The notes under the pieces were generated by a model that was given only the letters and a program-made list of their open reading frames with translations, was not told the origin of the DNA and did not search any database. Below are positions 24,263 to 34,465 of a DNA stretch of 39,817 nt, piece after piece. Position 1 is the stretch's first letter. Each line of letters opens with the position of its first letter. The position numbers were made by a program, and so were the translations under genes. Location: contig JAIXOJ010000066.1 of the NCBI GenBank assembly GCA_027486835.1, positions 1-39,817 of the forward strand, given 5' to 3'. The DNA is from Chitinophagaceae bacterium. GTDB lineage: Bacteria; Bacteroidota; Bacteroidia; Chitinophagales; Chitinophagaceae.

Positions 24263-26077
24263 TTAGTGTGTAGATTCAGATGATCCAATTGGTGTAACCT
24301 GACTAATAAATTCAGTACCATCTTTTCCATAATCATATGCCCAACGGTAAACTTCTGGTATATCTCCTTCCCAATTACCATGACCAGGATTTATTGGTGT
24401 GGTCCATTCAAGTGTATTTGAATTCCAAGGATTTTGAGTTAATAATTTTCGACCTTTAAACATTGAATAAAAAAAGTTAGCAATAAAAAGTAATTGAACA
24501 GCAAAGACAATCATGGCAACTGTACTTATAAATCTGTTTAAATCTGAAAATTGTTTAAAACTTTCCCAGATACTATAATCATAGTATCTACGTGGCATCC
24601 CAGCTAAACCTTCATAATGCATGGGCCAGAAAATAAGATACGCACCAAGGAAAGTGATCCAAAAATGAATATAAGCAAGTGTATTATTAAGATATCGACC
24701 AAACATTTTAGGATACCAATGATAAATTCCAGCAAACATTCCAAACATGCTAGCTACACCCATTACTATATGAAAATGGGCAATTACAAAATATGTATCA
24801 TGAAGATGTATATCAAGTGCAGAATTACCTAACCATATCCCAGTAAGTCCACCAGAAATAAACAAACTAACAAATCCAATCGAAAACAGCATTCCAGGAG
24901 TAAATCTTATATTACCACGCCACAACGTTGTTAACCAATTAAACACTTTTATAGCAGAAGGTACAGCAATTAAAAGTGTTAAAAGAACAAATATTGAACC
25001 TAAGAAAGGATTCAATCCTGTAACAAACATGTGATGTGCCCAAACAAGGAAAGCAAGGATTGCAATTGCAAACATAGAACCAATCATAGCCATGTAGCCA
25101 AATATTGGTTTACGGGCATTGGTACTTAATATTTCAGATACCATACCCATTGCTGGTAAAAGTATTATATAAACTTCAGGGTGACCTAAGAACCAAAATA
25201 AATGTTGATAAAGAATGGCACTACCGCCTTCATTAGGTAAAGCACCTACACCATTTACATATATGTCAGATAAATAGAAACTTGTTCCAAAGTTTCTGTC
25301 AAAAATCAACAATATAAAACCAGAAAAAAGAACAGGAAAAGATAAAACACCTAGAACAGCCGTGAAAAATAAAGCCCAAATTGTAAGCGGAAGTCTAGTC
25401 ATGCTCATACCTTTAGTACGCATGTTTAATACAGTAGCGATATAATTTAATCCTCCCAATAATGAAGAAACTACAAATAAGGCCATACTAATTATCCATA
25501 AATCCATTCCAGATTTAGATCCAGGGGAAGCTTCTCTTAATGCACTTAAAGGTGGATATGCAGTCCATCCACCACTGAAAGGACCAGTTTCAACAAAAAT
25601 TGAGGATAACATTACAAGCCCAGCTAAAAAGAAAAACCAAAAACTTAACATGTTCATGAAGGGGGATGCCATATCTCTAGCTCCAATTTGAAGTGGAATT
25701 AAAAAATTAGCAAAAGTACCACTGAGTCCCGCAGTTAACACAAAAAATACTAAAACAGTACCATGTGTAGTGACTAAGGCATAATAAGCTTCAGGGGTTA
25801 TGTGCCCTCCTTTGGCCCATTTTCCTAAAATATCTTCAAGCCACGGAAATGAAGCATCAGGATAACCAAGTTGTAGGCGGAAAAGCACACTCATCAAGCC
25901 GCCAAGTACAGCCCAAAAAATTCCGGTAACAAGGAATTGTTTGGCTATCATTTTGTGATCCATACTAAATACATACTTAGATATGAAAGTTTCGTGGTGA
26001 TGTTCATGATGAGTATCATCAAGTAAATGTGGTGCAACTAAAGTAGCAGAGGAATGATCTGAAAATGTTGAACTCAT
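24263..26077 (-). CDS. ctaD: Cytochrome c oxidase subunit I
   Basis: This is the catalytic subunit, which reduces oxygen at heme a3-CuB and pumps protons. The 604-residue protein has twelve or more helices. Visible ligands are an N-terminal heme a His (VTTHGTVLVFFV), the CuB site with the His-Tyr pair (WFLGHPEVYIILLP, about residue 297), the two CuB His (WAHHMFVTG, about 347) and the a3/a His pair (FVIAHFHIVMG, about 432). HPEVYI places it in the A-type family. Its N-terminus is His-rich (DDTHHEHHHETF), which is common in Bacteroidota. It lies 21 bp after subunit II. Confidence 0.97.
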   Translation of the reverse strand: MSSTFSDHSSATLVAPHLLDDTHHEHHHETFISKYVFSMDHKMIAKQFLVTGIFWAVLGGLMSVLFRLQLGYPDASFPWLEDILGKWAKGGHITPEAYYALVTTHGTVLVFFVLTAGLSGTFANFLIPLQIGARDMASPFMNMLSFWFFFLAGLVMLSSIFVETGPFSGGWTAYPPLSALREASPGSKSGMDLWIISMALFVVSSLLGGLNYIATVLNMRTKGMSMTRLPLTIWALFFTAVLGVLSFPVLFSGFILLIFDRNFGTSFYLSDIYVNGVGALPNEGGSAILYQHLFWFLGHPEVYIILLPAMGMVSEILSTNARKPIFGYMAMIGSMFAIAILAFLVWAHHMFVTGLNPFLGSIFVLLTLLIAVPSAIKVFNWLTTLWRGNIRFTPGMLFSIGFVSLFISGGLTGIWLGNSALDIHLHDTYFVIAHFHIVMGVASMFGMFAGIYHWYPKMFGRYLNNTLAYIHFWITFLGAYLIFWPMHYEGLAGMPRRYYDYSIWESFKQFSDLNRFISTVAMIVFAVQLLFIANFFYSMFKGRKLLTQNPWNSNTLEWTTPINPGHGNWEGDIPEVYRWAYDYGKDGTEFISQVTPIGSSESTH

Positions 26078-26098
26078 ATATAGTAATTTAATTAAAAA

Positions 26099-27175
26099 TT
26101 AAATTTTATGATTGTTATAATTTGTAGTAATGTTACTAGAAGTTGATGATTTTGAGGAATCAGAAACCGGTAATTTAGTTTGCCCTGGATTCTTATCAGG
26201 AAAGGCAGCGAAATAATAAGGTGATTGTTTATCTATCCATGATTGGTATTCACTTTCTGATACTACTTCAATAATTCCTTTCATTGAGTAATGACCATTT
26301 CCACACATTTGATCACATGAAATTTCGTATTGAAAATTAGGATTTTTAGTAATCTCTTTCATTTCTTTAGTGGTATATTTAGGAGTAAACCACATGGTAG
26401 TAGGAATGCCCGGTACAGCATCCATTTTCATCCTAAAATGAACCAATCCAACATCATGAATAACATCCCTACTTCCAATTATTAATTTCACAGGTCTATT
26501 TTTAACAACGTAGAATGTTTGTTCAGTAACAATGTCATCTTGGGCTGATTTATCATCCCAGACCAAACCAACGGAATTTGTGGCATTGTCAATGTTTTTA
26601 TAATATTTTTTTCCTAGCACGTTATCTTTACCCGGATAACGGAAAATCCATCCAAATTGTTTACCAGTAACCTCAACAGTAAGTGCATCCTTAGGTGCCT
26701 CCGAAGTAAAAGAAAACCAGTTACGTAAACCAATTACAACTAAAATAGTAAGCACAATTGCAGGCACTACTGTCCACAATAATTCCAAATTTGTATTATG
26801 AGGAAAATAATAAACTTTAGCATTGTCGGAATCTTGATATCTATAAGAAAACCAAAATAATAATATCTGGGTAGCAATGAAAACAATTCCTGTTACTAAT
26901 AAGGTAAGCTTCAACATTGAATCAACTTTCTCGCCTTGGATACTTGCAGAACCTTGTACGAATAAAGTTTTAGAATAGTATAAATCATTACAGTACCAAA
27001 CACCAAAGAGACCAACAACTAAAAAAACCAACATCAAAAAAGCATTGATTTTATTATTTTGCTTTTTTGCTAAGTTTTCACCTTTAAGTACAGAAACATA
27101 CTCACTAGCTTTTGCAATTTGAAAAATTACAATAAAAAAGAGGAAAAGAACGGCTACGATAAATATAGAATTCAT
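26099..27175 (-). CDS. ctaC: Cytochrome c oxidase subunit II, CuA site, no fused cytochrome c
   Basis: This subunit receives electrons at the binuclear CuA centre and passes them to subunit I. The 358-residue protein has a hydrophobic N-terminus, two more helices, then a periplasmic cupredoxin domain. CuA ligands are visible: His in DVIHDVGLVHF, then CDQMCGNGHYSM with both Cys, His and Met in the canonical C-x3-C-x3-H-x2-M pattern. No CxxCH is present, so this is an aa3 rather than a caa3 subunit. The C-terminus is a Ser/Thr/Asn-rich tail. It follows actF by 20 bp, tying ACIII and the oxidase into one transcription unit. Confidence 0.96.
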   Translation of the reverse strand: MNSIFIVAVLFLFFIVIFQIAKASEYVSVLKGENLAKKQNNKINAFLMLVFLVVGLFGVWYCNDLYYSKTLFVQGSASIQGEKVDSMLKLTLLVTGIVFIATQILLFWFSYRYQDSDNAKVYYFPHNTNLELLWTVVPAIVLTILVVIGLRNWFSFTSEAPKDALTVEVTGKQFGWIFRYPGKDNVLGKKYYKNIDNATNSVGLVWDDKSAQDDIVTEQTFYVVKNRPVKLIIGSRDVIHDVGLVHFRMKMDAVPGIPTTMWFTPKYTTKEMKEITKNPNFQYEISCDQMCGNGHYSMKGIIEVVSESEYQSWIDKQSPYYFAAFPDKNPGQTKLPVSDSSKSSTSSNITTNYNNHKI

Positions 27176-27195
27176 AATATTATAGTAAGGATGAA

Positions 27196-28425
27196 CTAAG
27201 TGTGATGGATAATGCTTTCTTTAAGGAAAGGGTGGTATAATGGAATAAGGGATTTTTTTGATAGTGCATTAGAAACTCCAAAAATCATAACACCAACAAA
27301 AAAAGAAAGAATTCCAAAATCTAACCAACCAAGTGTTACTGCATTCCTTGATACACTTCCAATAACCATTTGGTAAAAATCAATCCAATGACCAAAAATT
27401 ATTAAAACCGCCATAAAAGTTACTATAGTATAATTTCGTTTTGCAGCACGTTTCATTAATATTAGAAGAGGGCAAAGAAAATTGACAATTAGATTAAAAA
27501 AGAAAATTCCTTTAAAGGCACCTTGTACTCGGGTCTTGAAATAAACGGTTTCTTCTGGAATATTTGCGTACCAAATTAACATGTATTGAGAAAACCACAG
27601 ATAAGTCCAAAAAATAGAAAATGCAAACATGAATTTACCAATATCATGTAAATGTTCTTGACTAGTTAGCTCTAAATAACCTTTATTCTTTAAATAAATA
27701 AGCCAAAGTGCAATTAAACTTATTCCACTAACAAATGAACTTGCAAATGTGTACCAACTGTACATTGTACTGTACCAGTGTGGGTCAATACTCATCATCC
27801 AAAGCCAAGGAATTGTAGAACCTACTGTTAAACCAAACCAAGCCAAGAACATAGAAGCTCTTACTGTATTTTGAAAAATAAAACGTGAACCAGAGATAGA
27901 ATCCATCACAGCTAAATTGGCTTCATTACTTAATTGTCTCATCCTATAACCCAAAAAACTCCAAAGACCGATAGCAAGAGTTGTCCAGATAACAAAAAAC
28001 TTGACATTCAAGAAACCAGACTTACCCTTTAAAATAGTATCGTGTAAAACAGCCTCATCATCTAGCCAATGGTAGATGGCGTGCTTGTGTGTTAAAACTA
28101 CAAATAACAAAACAGAAAGAGTAATTGTTCCGAAAACGGGAACTAAAGTTGAAATTGCTTCTGGAATTCTACGAAAACTTTGCTGCCAACCACCCATAGC
28201 CAAAGTAGTTACACAGATGAAGAACATACTCGCATTACAAACAAGTGTCCAAAAAATTGTATTGTACATTATTGTAGCAATAAAAACAGCTTGTTCTTCT
28301 TCATTTTTACTAAACCCTTTTAAGAACAGGCCAGTAAAAAAAGCAACCAGACCAATTGCTATCAAAACATAAGACCACGTCTTTAATTTTTGTGGTACAA
28401 CAAACTGTTCTTTAATAGATGACAT
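27196..28425 (-). CDS. actF: Alternative Complex III subunit ActF
   Basis: This 409-residue quinol:cytochrome c oxidoreductase membrane subunit belongs to the NrfD-like branch, as ActC does, but carries no cofactors of its own. About ten helices are visible. Characteristic stretches include GFLNVKFFVIWTTLAIGLW, STIPWLWMMSIDPHWYSTMY and FSQYMLIWYANIPEETVYF. In the known ACIII structures ActF packs against ActC in the membrane arm and may contribute to proton transfer. It starts 30 bp after actE and ends 20 bp before the oxidase subunit II gene. Confidence 0.94.
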   Translation of the reverse strand: MSSIKEQFVVPQKLKTWSYVLIAIGLVAFFTGLFLKGFSKNEEEQAVFIATIMYNTIFWTLVCNASMFFICVTTLAMGGWQQSFRRIPEAISTLVPVFGTITLSVLLFVVLTHKHAIYHWLDDEAVLHDTILKGKSGFLNVKFFVIWTTLAIGLWSFLGYRMRQLSNEANLAVMDSISGSRFIFQNTVRASMFLAWFGLTVGSTIPWLWMMSIDPHWYSTMYSWYTFASSFVSGISLIALWLIYLKNKGYLELTSQEHLHDIGKFMFAFSIFWTYLWFSQYMLIWYANIPEETVYFKTRVQGAFKGIFFFNLIVNFLCPLLILMKRAAKRNYTIVTFMAVLIIFGHWIDFYQMVIGSVSRNAVTLGWLDFGILSFFVGVMIFGVSNALSKKSLIPLYHPFLKESIIHHT

Positions 28426-28455
28426 TATTTGATAAGATTTTTTAAATAATTGTAA

Positions 28456-29085
28456 TTATTTCTTGGCAATTGATTTTGTTGAATCAGACACTATAGTTGG
28501 TGTGCCAACCTTAACCTGTTTGGATTTTATAAATTTTATTACAGCCCACCGCTGTGTTTTTGATAATTGAGAAGCATAACTTCCCATCAAATTTTTACCA
28601 TAAGTAACTGAATAATACATTTGTCCTTCAGGCATTGACTCATATTTTACATCACCAACCAGTGTTGCCGGTTTAGCAGGATAAGGTCCGTCTCCACCTT
28701 TATATAGAGGTCCATTACCATCCAATTTAGCACCATGACAAATTGCACAATTAATTAAATACAGTCGCTCTGCTTCATTTAAATCCAATGCTTTAGAACT
28801 ATCATCGTTGTATTTATAAGTTTTGGAGGCAACATAATTTGTTGTATCACCAGCTATATCCTTAGATAAATGAAAAGGCAACTCCTCATCACGTGCAATA
28901 GAGCCAGTAACAGGTTGATTATTATAGTTAATACCAGAATCAGCTAGAAAAGAATGATCAGCGTACGATTCATATGCTCTACTATAAGCCATATCTGGCA
29001 TATAAATTTTACCAGGCTTTCTTTGAATATCGTCGCAACCAATTAAAAGAAAGAAAGAAAGCAATACAAGAAATGAAAATTTCAT
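28456..29085 (-). CDS. actE: Alternative Complex III subunit ActE, monoheme c lipoprotein
   Basis: This 209-residue lipoprotein has a signal ending in the lipobox LLIGCDD, so it is probably anchored through Cys. A single heme-binding CAICHG lies near residue 115, and a Met ligand is probably supplied by SMPEGQMYYSVTYG. ActE is thought to take electrons from the multiheme ActA and hand them to the oxidase or a soluble carrier. The proximal part (YESYADHSFLADSG) is typical of Bacteroidota ActE. It follows actD by 13 bp. Confidence 0.93.
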   Translation of the reverse strand: MKFSFLVLLSFFLLIGCDDIQRKPGKIYMPDMAYSRAYESYADHSFLADSGINYNNQPVTGSIARDEELPFHLSKDIAGDTTNYVASKTYKYNDDSSKALDLNEAERLYLINCAICHGAKLDGNGPLYKGGDGPYPAKPATLVGDVKYESMPEGQMYYSVTYGKNLMGSYASQLSKTQRWAVIKFIKSKQVKVGTPTIVSDSTKSIAKK

Positions 29086-29098
29086 TTTTCGGTTAATT

Positions 29099-29689
29099 TT
29101 AGTAAGCTAAGTTGTTAGACAATTCAAATGGATGTTCAATTTTATCGTAACGTCCTACCCACCAATCAGACTCAGCAACCTGGACATTCGTTTCTAATGC
29201 TCCATATTTTTGAAGGAAACCTTGTAAGTCATCAGTATTGGTTGAAGAACTACATTCAATTACCATAACAAACAAATCATCAGTTGCCCTTGAGTGGAAA
29301 TGGTGCTTTTTTACGAATGGAGCAAGCTGACACAAATAACAGAAAGTCAGAACCATGCCAACTGCAGCAAATAATACAGTTAGTTCAAAAGTTATAGGTA
29401 TCCAAGCAGGCAACGCAAAATGTGGTTTTCCACCAATGTTTAATGGCCAATCTTTCGTAAAAATCCAACTTATGCAACTCAATGCAGTAGTAGTACCAGT
29501 AATACCATATATAAAACCAGCAGTATGCAAACTAGTTTCACGTAAACCCATAGCATGGTCTAAACCATGCACGGCAAAGGGTGTATATATATCATGTATT
29601 TTATAACCAGCTGTTCTGACTTTCTTCAATGCAGGAAATAACACTGCCTCATCATCAAAACAACCAACAACAAATTTCTTTTGAGCCAT
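29099..29689 (-). CDS. actD: Alternative Complex III subunit ActD (DUF3341)
   Basis: This 196-residue membrane protein of the DUF3341 family has a cytosolic N-terminal domain (FVVGCFDDEAVLFPALKKVR, then IHDIYTPFAVHGLDHAMG). Two helices (TAGFIYGITGTTTALSCISW; FELTVLFAAVGMVLTFCYL) and a C-terminal ferredoxin-like part (DLFVMVIECSS) follow. It has no cofactor and helps hold the membrane subunits together. It starts 40 bp after actC. Confidence 0.93.
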   Translation of the reverse strand: MAQKKFVVGCFDDEAVLFPALKKVRTAGYKIHDIYTPFAVHGLDHAMGLRETSLHTAGFIYGITGTTTALSCISWIFTKDWPLNIGGKPHFALPAWIPITFELTVLFAAVGMVLTFCYLCQLAPFVKKHHFHSRATDDLFVMVIECSSSTNTDDLQGFLQKYGALETNVQVAESDWWVGRYDKIEHPFELSNNLAY

Positions 29690-29729
29690 AATTGAGGGTT
29701 AAATATTATCAAACATCAAGAGATTGATA

Positions 29730-31169
29730 CTAATGTAGGTTTTCATGTACAAATGATTCGAGTGGTTGACCTTCAACTTGTGCCATGTCACGTTTATAAT
29801 TATCACCAGTTATTTTAAGAACATACTTAATTTCAGCTACAGCAATAACAGGAAAATATTTAGCAAAAAGGAAGAAACAAGTGAAAAACAAACCAAAAGT
29901 TCCTAAGTAAAATCCTATTTCATAGGTACTAGGGCTGTAGTATACACTCCACGAAGATGGCAGATAATCTCTATATAAAGAGGTAACAATGATTACGAAA
30001 CGTTCAAACCACATACCAATGTTAACTATAACACTCATGAAAAACGTAACGAATAAATTCCTACGCATTTTTCTAAACCAGAATATTTGAGGACTAATAA
30101 CGTTACATGCCATCATACCCCAATAACTCCAACCATAAGGACTGAATAGATATGCACGACTGTACCAAAAAGTGTATCCTTCATACTTATTCTGGCTATA
30201 CCAACCCATAAATAGTTCTGTCAAATATGCGATACCTACAATAGAACCTGTTAATACAATAACTTTATTCATTGCTTCAATGTGTCCTAAGGTTATGTAG
30301 TCTTGTAAAGCAAAAACTTTTCGTACAATTAGCATTAAAGATTGAACCATTGCAAACCCTGAAAAAATTGCACCAGCTACGAAATAAGGTGGGAATATGG
30401 TTGTATGCCAACCAGGAATTACCGACGTTGCGAAGTCAAATGATACGATTGTGTGTACAGAAAGTACAAGTGGTGTAGAAAGTCCTGCAAGTACTAATGA
30501 AAGACTTTCATGTCTTTGCCAATGTTTTGTACTTCCAGTCCAACCGAAAGCAGCAGTGCCATACAACTTTTGACGTAATTTAGTTTTAGCTCTATCCCTA
30601 ACAGTAGCAAAATCTGGAATCAAACCACTGTACCAGAATAAAAGAGATACAGTAAAATAAGTAGAAATTGCAAATACATCCCATAGTAGTGGGGAATTAA
30701 AATTAACCCATAAAGGACCCCTAGAATTTGCATAAGGTAGTACGAAAAAGGCCATCCATACACGACCCATGTGAAATATAGGGAACTGTCCTGCACACAT
30801 TACTGCAAAAATGGTCATGGCTTCAGCAGCTCTATTAACACCTGTTCTCCAACCTTGCCTAAATAATAAAAGGATGGCAGAAATGAGGGTACCAGCATGC
30901 CCAATACCAACCCACCAAACGAAATTTGTGATATCCCAACCCCATCCAATAGTCTTATTCAAGTTCCACTGGCCGATACCATAGGTTACTTCACGGTACA
31001 CACTGTATACACCAAACATTAATAATGCAACAGCAATGTAAAAACCAACATACCAAAGCTTGGAGGGTTTGGCCTCAATTGGGCTTATGATATCCTCCGT
31101 AACCTGATGGTAAGTTTTATTACCAGTTACAAGCGGTTCCCTGAGTTGTGACTCGTATTTTAAGTGCAT
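29730..31169 (-). CDS. actC: Alternative Complex III subunit ActC, NrfD-like quinol-binding
   Basis: This NrfD/PsrC-family integral membrane subunit of 479 residues has about ten helices and is the proposed site of menaquinol oxidation. WWVGIGHAGTLISAILLLFR, AGQFPIFHMGRVW and GYTFWYSRAYLFSPYGWSYW are strongly conserved family motifs that include His and Arg residues near the quinol pocket. It is followed by actD after 40 bp and preceded by actB after 71 bp. Nothing appears damaged. Confidence 0.95.
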   Translation of the reverse strand: MHLKYESQLREPLVTGNKTYHQVTEDIISPIEAKPSKLWYVGFYIAVALLMFGVYSVYREVTYGIGQWNLNKTIGWGWDITNFVWWVGIGHAGTLISAILLLFRQGWRTGVNRAAEAMTIFAVMCAGQFPIFHMGRVWMAFFVLPYANSRGPLWVNFNSPLLWDVFAISTYFTVSLLFWYSGLIPDFATVRDRAKTKLRQKLYGTAAFGWTGSTKHWQRHESLSLVLAGLSTPLVLSVHTIVSFDFATSVIPGWHTTIFPPYFVAGAIFSGFAMVQSLMLIVRKVFALQDYITLGHIEAMNKVIVLTGSIVGIAYLTELFMGWYSQNKYEGYTFWYSRAYLFSPYGWSYWGMMACNVISPQIFWFRKMRRNLFVTFFMSVIVNIGMWFERFVIIVTSLYRDYLPSSWSVYYSPSTYEIGFYLGTFGLFFTCFFLFAKYFPVIAVAEIKYVLKITGDNYKRDMAQVEGQPLESFVHENLH

Positions 31170-31240
31170 TTTTAAATAATTTAACTAATCAATGCCAAGA
31201 GGCAGTATCAATATTCAATTAAAAAGAAAAAGAGAATCGG

Positions 31241-34200
31241 TTATCCTTCTTTATGCTCATGCTTAGATTCAGCACCATGCACAGCTTCCCCTTCTTCAGC
31301 TACATTTCTAACTTTAGCGAGGTATGAAACACTTGGTAAAACATGGAGCTGCTCAAGAGAATAGAAAATTCGATTTGGATTTTCAACTCGATTAATTGTA
31401 ATAGCACTATGTTTATCATTAGCGTTTCCAAACACAATTGCGTTTGTAGGACAAGATTGTTGACAAGCAACCTTGATATCAGCATCAACTAATGGCCTAC
31501 TTTCTTTCTTAGCAGTTAATTTGGCTGCTTGTAAACGTTGAACACAGAAAGAACATTTCTCAATAACTCCTCTAGCTCTAACAGTTACGTCTGGATTTAA
31601 TACCATCCGGGTTAAATCGTCATTCATGTTAAGAACAACATCATTTAACACCTCTTTTTGATTATTAGGAAAACTATCAGAACCTGAATAATCAGCCCAA
31701 TTAAACCTACGAACTTTATATGGACAGTTGTTTGCACAATACCTAGTACCGATGCAACGATTATAGGTCATCTGATTTAAACCCTCACTACTGTGATTTG
31801 TAGCTGCAACAGGACAAACATTCTCACAAGGAGCATTGTCGCAATGTTGACACATTAATGGTTGGAAAACAACCTTTGGATTATCTAAGTCATTTCCGCT
31901 GTAATATCTGTCAATACGCATCCAATGCATCTCATGTCCGCGAAGTACTTCTGGCTTTCCAACCACGGAAACATTATTCTCTGCATTACAAGCTATAACA
32001 CACGCTCCACAACCAGTACAAGAATTTAAGTCAACACTTAAGCCCCATTTAACGCCTGGTCGTTCGTTAATAGCCGAGGGATAAATAGTTCCTTGCTCTT
32101 TAAATTTAGAAAGACCCCCATATGGCTTTGCTTCTGCCTCCCGCTCTTCAAGAATTTCCTTTGGTGCTTTTATATATTCAGCCAAAGTGAGTTCTTTCAT
32201 TATTTCAGTCCTGTTACCCTGATTGGTATTGTAAATATTGTGGGTTTGCGTTAAAGCAACTTCATATTTAGTACCTGTATCAGCAAGGGTTACTGCTTCA
32301 TTACATAAATGAAGCGTTTTGTTTTTGTAAGAAGCAAATACAAAAGCATTTGCCCCGTTTGGCTCACCATTATCATTTACAACCGCTTTACCTAAAGATT
32401 TGATTCGACCATACCCTAAAGCAATACCCACCGTATTAGGGTGTACGCCAGGAATTATAAGGGTCGGTAATTTAACACTAACACCATTTATTTTGATTTC
32501 AACCACATGCTTAGGGGGCTTTACTTCATAAGCATCCGCCTGACCATTGTTTGTTAAATCAATATTTAGTAAAGACTTCGCCATAGTCGGTGATACGACT
32601 AAATAGTTATCCCAAGTTGCTTTTGTAATTGGGTCCGGCATTTCTTGCAACCATGGATTACTAGTACCCTCACCAGCTCCGATTGCAACTTTTTGGTACA
32701 AGAAAATTTCCGTTCCGGTAACTTTTTTGTATCCTCCTATTGCGCTTGATGCGGTGGAAACAGTAGCTAGAATGAATACAGGTGCCGATGCTAGGGTAGA
32801 AGCTGCTTGATAAATTCCAATTTGTAGTGCTTTATCAAACGCAGTTTCACTGCCTGTTTTCCCTATAAAGTATTGTTTGAAGAAAGCCAAATAGTCAATA
32901 GAAGACGAAGACCACTTTAATAAGCTGTCTTGCCATTGTCTAGTTTTGAATAGCGGGTAAATTGTTGGCTGTAAAAAAGAATAAAAACCTGTTTTTATTT
33001 CAGCATCACCCCAACTTTCTAAATAATGATGATCTGGAATGTTATACTTACACAACAGGGTTGTTTCATCCGCTTTCGGATTAAATGAAACAGCAAATTT
33101 TACTTTTTTGAGACCATCAACGAATTTCTTACTGTCATACCAAGTATAAGCTGGATTTGCACCATAGATGAACAAACCACCAACCTTTCCATCATTTAAA
33201 TCAGCTACTAAAGTTGCAAACTCTGCATCTATTCCTTGCTTGATATTAAATGTAGAAGACCAATCTATTGTTTTTCCATTGGACTGCAAAGCTTCGTTAA
33301 TAGCATTTACAATCACTTGTACGTGTAAATCATTGCTTCCGGCAACTACTAAAGATTCACCTTTATGTTCAACCAATTCTTTAGCAGTAGCCTCAATACT
33401 TTTCTTTAGCTTATCATCAATACCTACAACGGGCTGACCATTAATTGCATTTAAAAGAGAAAGAACTAAGAAAGGAGTTTCAGATGGGCGATGTAAGAAT
33501 CTTTCATCAGCATTACTACCTGTTAAGCTAGCTACACTTTCGAAGTGTATATGCTTACTCATTTCTGGTTTCTTTTCATCTATCTTCTTTCCCAATGCGT
33601 ATTGTTTGGAAAATTCAACCGGACTTAACCAAGTACCTAAGAAATCAGCAGAAAAGCTAACAATAACTTTTGCTTTATCAAACCTATAAGAAGGAATTGA
33701 TTTTTTACCGTAAGAAGCCTCATTTGCCAAAAGTAAACCGCTATAAGAAACAGCATCGTAAGTAACGTGCTTACTCCCTAGATTTTTAGCTAAGAATTGT
33801 GTAATTACTTCTTTTGTTGAAGCAGAAACTATAGTATTGGTAAGAATTACAATTGGTGCCCCACCTAGATTAGCAATTTCTTGAGCAATCGCTTTGTCAA
33901 TTTTTTCAAAGGTTACTTCATTCTTATCAATTGAAGGGAACCGAAGTCTAGCTGTATCATATAAATCAAGCACTGAAGCTTGAACACGAGCAGATGTACC
34001 TCCAGCAGTCAAAGGACTTAAATCATTGCCCTCAATTTTAATTGGCCGACCATCTCTCACCTTAGCTAGGATGCTCACCGCATCCCCATCTTGTACGTAG
34101 GTTGTTGCGTAATATTTAGATATGCCTGGAACAACATCCTCTGGTTTATTGGCAAAAGGAATCGCTTTTTTTACTGGCATTTCGCAACTAGCCGCAACAG

Positions 34201-34381
34201 CAGCAGCAGCAGTACTAAAACCCAAATATTTTAAGAAATCTCTTCTTGGAGCTTTAGTTTCAAGAAAGCCTTTATTGTCGTCTTCAACAATAAGCTCTTC
34301 TTTAAATTCATTATCCACTGATTGCTTAAAGGCATCAGTATTATTTAATTCGCCAAAGCTTTGCCAATGCTGTTTCCTCAT
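31241..34381 (-). CDS. actB: Alternative Complex III subunit ActB, iron-sulfur molybdopterin-like
   Basis: This 1046-residue periplasmic subunit fuses a molybdopterin-oxidoreductase-like domain that has lost its cofactor with a ferredoxin domain. A Tat-like signal appears after a 45-residue leader (APRRDFLKYLGFSTAAAA), the usual form for this family. The C-terminal part carries four cysteine groups: CTGCGACVIAC (about 789), CQHCDNAPCENVC (about 842), CIGTRYCANNCP (about 877) and CSFC with ACQQSCP (about 940-972). These hold three [4Fe-4S] clusters and one [3Fe-4S] cluster in studied complexes. It passes electrons from ActC to ActA. The gene starts 84 bp after actA. Confidence 0.96.
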   Translation of the reverse strand: MRKQHWQSFGELNNTDAFKQSVDNEFKEELIVEDDNKGFLETKAPRRDFLKYLGFSTAAAAVAASCEMPVKKAIPFANKPEDVVPGISKYYATTYVQDGDAVSILAKVRDGRPIKIEGNDLSPLTAGGTSARVQASVLDLYDTARLRFPSIDKNEVTFEKIDKAIAQEIANLGGAPIVILTNTIVSASTKEVITQFLAKNLGSKHVTYDAVSYSGLLLANEASYGKKSIPSYRFDKAKVIVSFSADFLGTWLSPVEFSKQYALGKKIDEKKPEMSKHIHFESVASLTGSNADERFLHRPSETPFLVLSLLNAINGQPVVGIDDKLKKSIEATAKELVEHKGESLVVAGSNDLHVQVIVNAINEALQSNGKTIDWSSTFNIKQGIDAEFATLVADLNDGKVGGLFIYGANPAYTWYDSKKFVDGLKKVKFAVSFNPKADETTLLCKYNIPDHHYLESWGDAEIKTGFYSFLQPTIYPLFKTRQWQDSLLKWSSSSIDYLAFFKQYFIGKTGSETAFDKALQIGIYQAASTLASAPVFILATVSTASSAIGGYKKVTGTEIFLYQKVAIGAGEGTSNPWLQEMPDPITKATWDNYLVVSPTMAKSLLNIDLTNNGQADAYEVKPPKHVVEIKINGVSVKLPTLIIPGVHPNTVGIALGYGRIKSLGKAVVNDNGEPNGANAFVFASYKNKTLHLCNEAVTLADTGTKYEVALTQTHNIYNTNQGNRTEIMKELTLAEYIKAPKEILEEREAEAKPYGGLSKFKEQGTIYPSAINERPGVKWGLSVDLNSCTGCGACVIACNAENNVSVVGKPEVLRGHEMHWMRIDRYYSGNDLDNPKVVFQPLMCQHCDNAPCENVCPVAATNHSSEGLNQMTYNRCIGTRYCANNCPYKVRRFNWADYSGSDSFPNNQKEVLNDVVLNMNDDLTRMVLNPDVTVRARGVIEKCSFCVQRLQAAKLTAKKESRPLVDADIKVACQQSCPTNAIVFGNANDKHSAITINRVENPNRIFYSLEQLHVLPSVSYLAKVRNVAEEGEAVHGAESKHEHKEG

Positions 34382-34465
34382 AATGTATTAATTCGTCAAT
34401 GTATAAGTAAACCTATTCTAAATGATAGCTAACTTCTACATCAGCATGATGCTAATAAAATTTTA

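Noticed and set aside
26099-27175. caa3-type subunit II with fused cytochrome c
   Set aside because: No CxxCH occurs in the protein. The C-terminus is a Ser/Thr/Asn-rich tail, so it is an aa3-type subunit II.
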